Source: an uncultured bacterium (lineage in GTDB: Bacteria > Bacteroidota > Bacteroidia > Chitinophagales > Chitinophagaceae). Taken from it: a stretch of 35,697 nucleotides of DNA. Below, piece after piece: positions 35,320-35,697 of the stretch. The notes below the pieces were generated by a model. The model was not told the origin of the DNA. It saw only the letters and a list, made by a program, of their open reading frames with translations, and made no database searches. Location: the NCBI GenBank assembly GCA_903834825.1, contig CAILKQ010000145.1, positions 1-35,697 of the forward strand, given 5' to 3'. Each line of letters begins with the position of its first letter. Position 1 is the stretch's first letter. The position numbers and the translations under genes were made by a program.

Positions 35320-35323
35320 GCAA

Positions 35324-35350
35324 TATTCCCAACAGAATATGTTGGGAATA
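35324..35350 (-). promoter_or_regulatory. Perfect 11-bp hairpin in the rpsO-pnp intergenic leader
   Basis: TATTCCCAACA (35324-35334) and TGTTGGGAATA (35340-35350) are perfectly complementary with a 5-base loop. The position, between rpsO and pnp, is where E. coli has the rpsO terminator and the RNase III-cut pnp leader stem that PNPase uses to repress its own mRNA. No strong T run follows on the minus strand, which favours a leader structure or processing site over a terminator. Confidence 0.7.
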
Positions 35351-35366
35351 GTACAATTCAGTTATA

Positions 35367-35639
35367 TTATTTTCTTAACCCTAATTTCTCAAGGAGGGCG
35401 CGGTATCCTAACAGATTGGTTCTGCTCAAGTAGATCAGCAATCTTTTACGGCGACCAACTTTGGTCATCAGCCCTCTGTTAGAAGAGAAATCTTTCTTGT
35501 TGACTTTAAGGTGCTTTGAAATCTCATTGATTTCTTCTGTAAGCAAAGCAATTTGTCCTTCGATAGATCCGGTATTTTTTGGGTTGCCACCGAATTCAGC
35601 AACGATAGAAGACTTTTTTTCTTTTGTTACGCTTGACAT
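35367..35639 (-). CDS. rpsO: 30S ribosomal protein S15
   Basis: A 90-residue ribosomal protein that binds 16S rRNA early in small-subunit assembly. It has the family pattern GNPKNTGSIEGQIALLTEEI, the HLKVNKKDFSSNRGLM-type segment and the C-terminal VGRRKRLLIYLSRTNLLGYR. Length matches S15 of other bacteria (88-90). It precedes pnp by 73 bases. A promoter-like element lies 47 bases upstream near the window edge. Confidence 0.98.
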   Translation of the reverse strand: MSSVTKEKKSSIVAEFGGNPKNTGSIEGQIALLTEEINEISKHLKVNKKDFSSNRGLMTKVGRRKRLLIYLSRTNLLGYRALLEKLGLRK

Positions 35640-35686
35640 CTCAGTTTATTTTAATTCATCTTTAATTTTGCCGGGAAAATTGGCTG

Positions 35687-35694
35687 CGAAGGTA
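35687..35694 (-). promoter_or_regulatory. Candidate -7 promoter element of rpsO(-pnp)
   Basis: Minus-strand TACCTTCG followed by CA, the TTCG variant of TAnnTTTG, 47 bases before the rpsO ATG. The -33 region is outside the window. Confidence 0.45.
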
Positions 35695-35697
35695 GTG

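Noticed and set aside
1-35697. Mobile elements, CRISPR arrays, tRNA or rRNA genes, defence islands
   Set aside because: No transposase, integrase, direct-repeat array, cloverleaf or rRNA-like stretch was seen; genes are core metabolic and housekeeping with even composition.

Overview
The window is a piece of a Bacteroidota chromosome, most likely from the Chitinophagales/Chitinophagaceae side of the phylum (inference; no rRNA is present). Supporting this are candidate promoters of the Bacteroidota -7 type (TAnnTTTG, or TAnnTTCG) at a short distance before many start codons, little or no Shine-Dalgarno sequence, and typical gene families: a YpdA-type bacillithiol reductase, an FHS-type sugar permease, a signal peptidase I with a large insertion and an N-terminal membrane extension, and a UbiA prenyltransferase next to maf and a KdsC-like phosphatase. 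Base composition and codon use look even throughout. I see no IS element, phage gene, integrase, CRISPR array, tRNA or rRNA.

Layout. 1-881: 5' part of dnaK (minus). 1036-3636: minus-strand operon of a GNAT-like protein, a GtrA-like membrane protein and YpdA. 3697-3840: C-terminal remnant of a glycerophosphodiester phosphodiesterase gene. 3880-5655: argS (plus). 5708-11507: minus-strand glycogen operon glgA-glgC-glgB plus an exported TPR protein whose start overlaps the glgB stop. 11626-14288: divergent plus-strand sugar permease and ROK sugar kinase, separated by a clear intrinsic terminator. 14324-16112: lipA and an exported protein of unknown function (minus). 16149-16559: OsmC-like protein (plus). 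16569-18616: tightly packed kdsC-like, ubiA-like and maf (minus). 18710-23299: alpha/beta hydrolase, topA, a SirB1/transglutaminase-like protein and a CsaA-like tRNA-binding protein (plus). 23368-28786: a complete RND tripartite efflux system (adaptor, pump, TolC-type outer membrane factor). 28790-35639: minus-strand run rpsO, pnp, prmA, plsY, a small unknown gene, lepB and cdd.

How the genes work together. The clearest functional unit is sugar uptake and storage: permease, sugar kinase, then ADP-glucose synthesis, glycogen chain extension and branching. The efflux operon is self-contained. The rpsO-pnp-prmA stretch resembles the conserved rpsO-pnp order and carries two notable RNA features: a perfect 11-bp hairpin in the pnp leader, and an intrinsic terminator after pnp that runs directly into the prmA start codon.

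Most of the window is ordinary core genome. I found no convincing new multi-gene system. The observations most worth a second look are the RNA structures around pnp, the sugar kinase lacking the ROK zinc cysteines, the exported TPR protein coupled to glgB, the broken phosphodiesterase gene, and the consistent set of short-leader promoters. No stretch over 300 bases lacks a gene.
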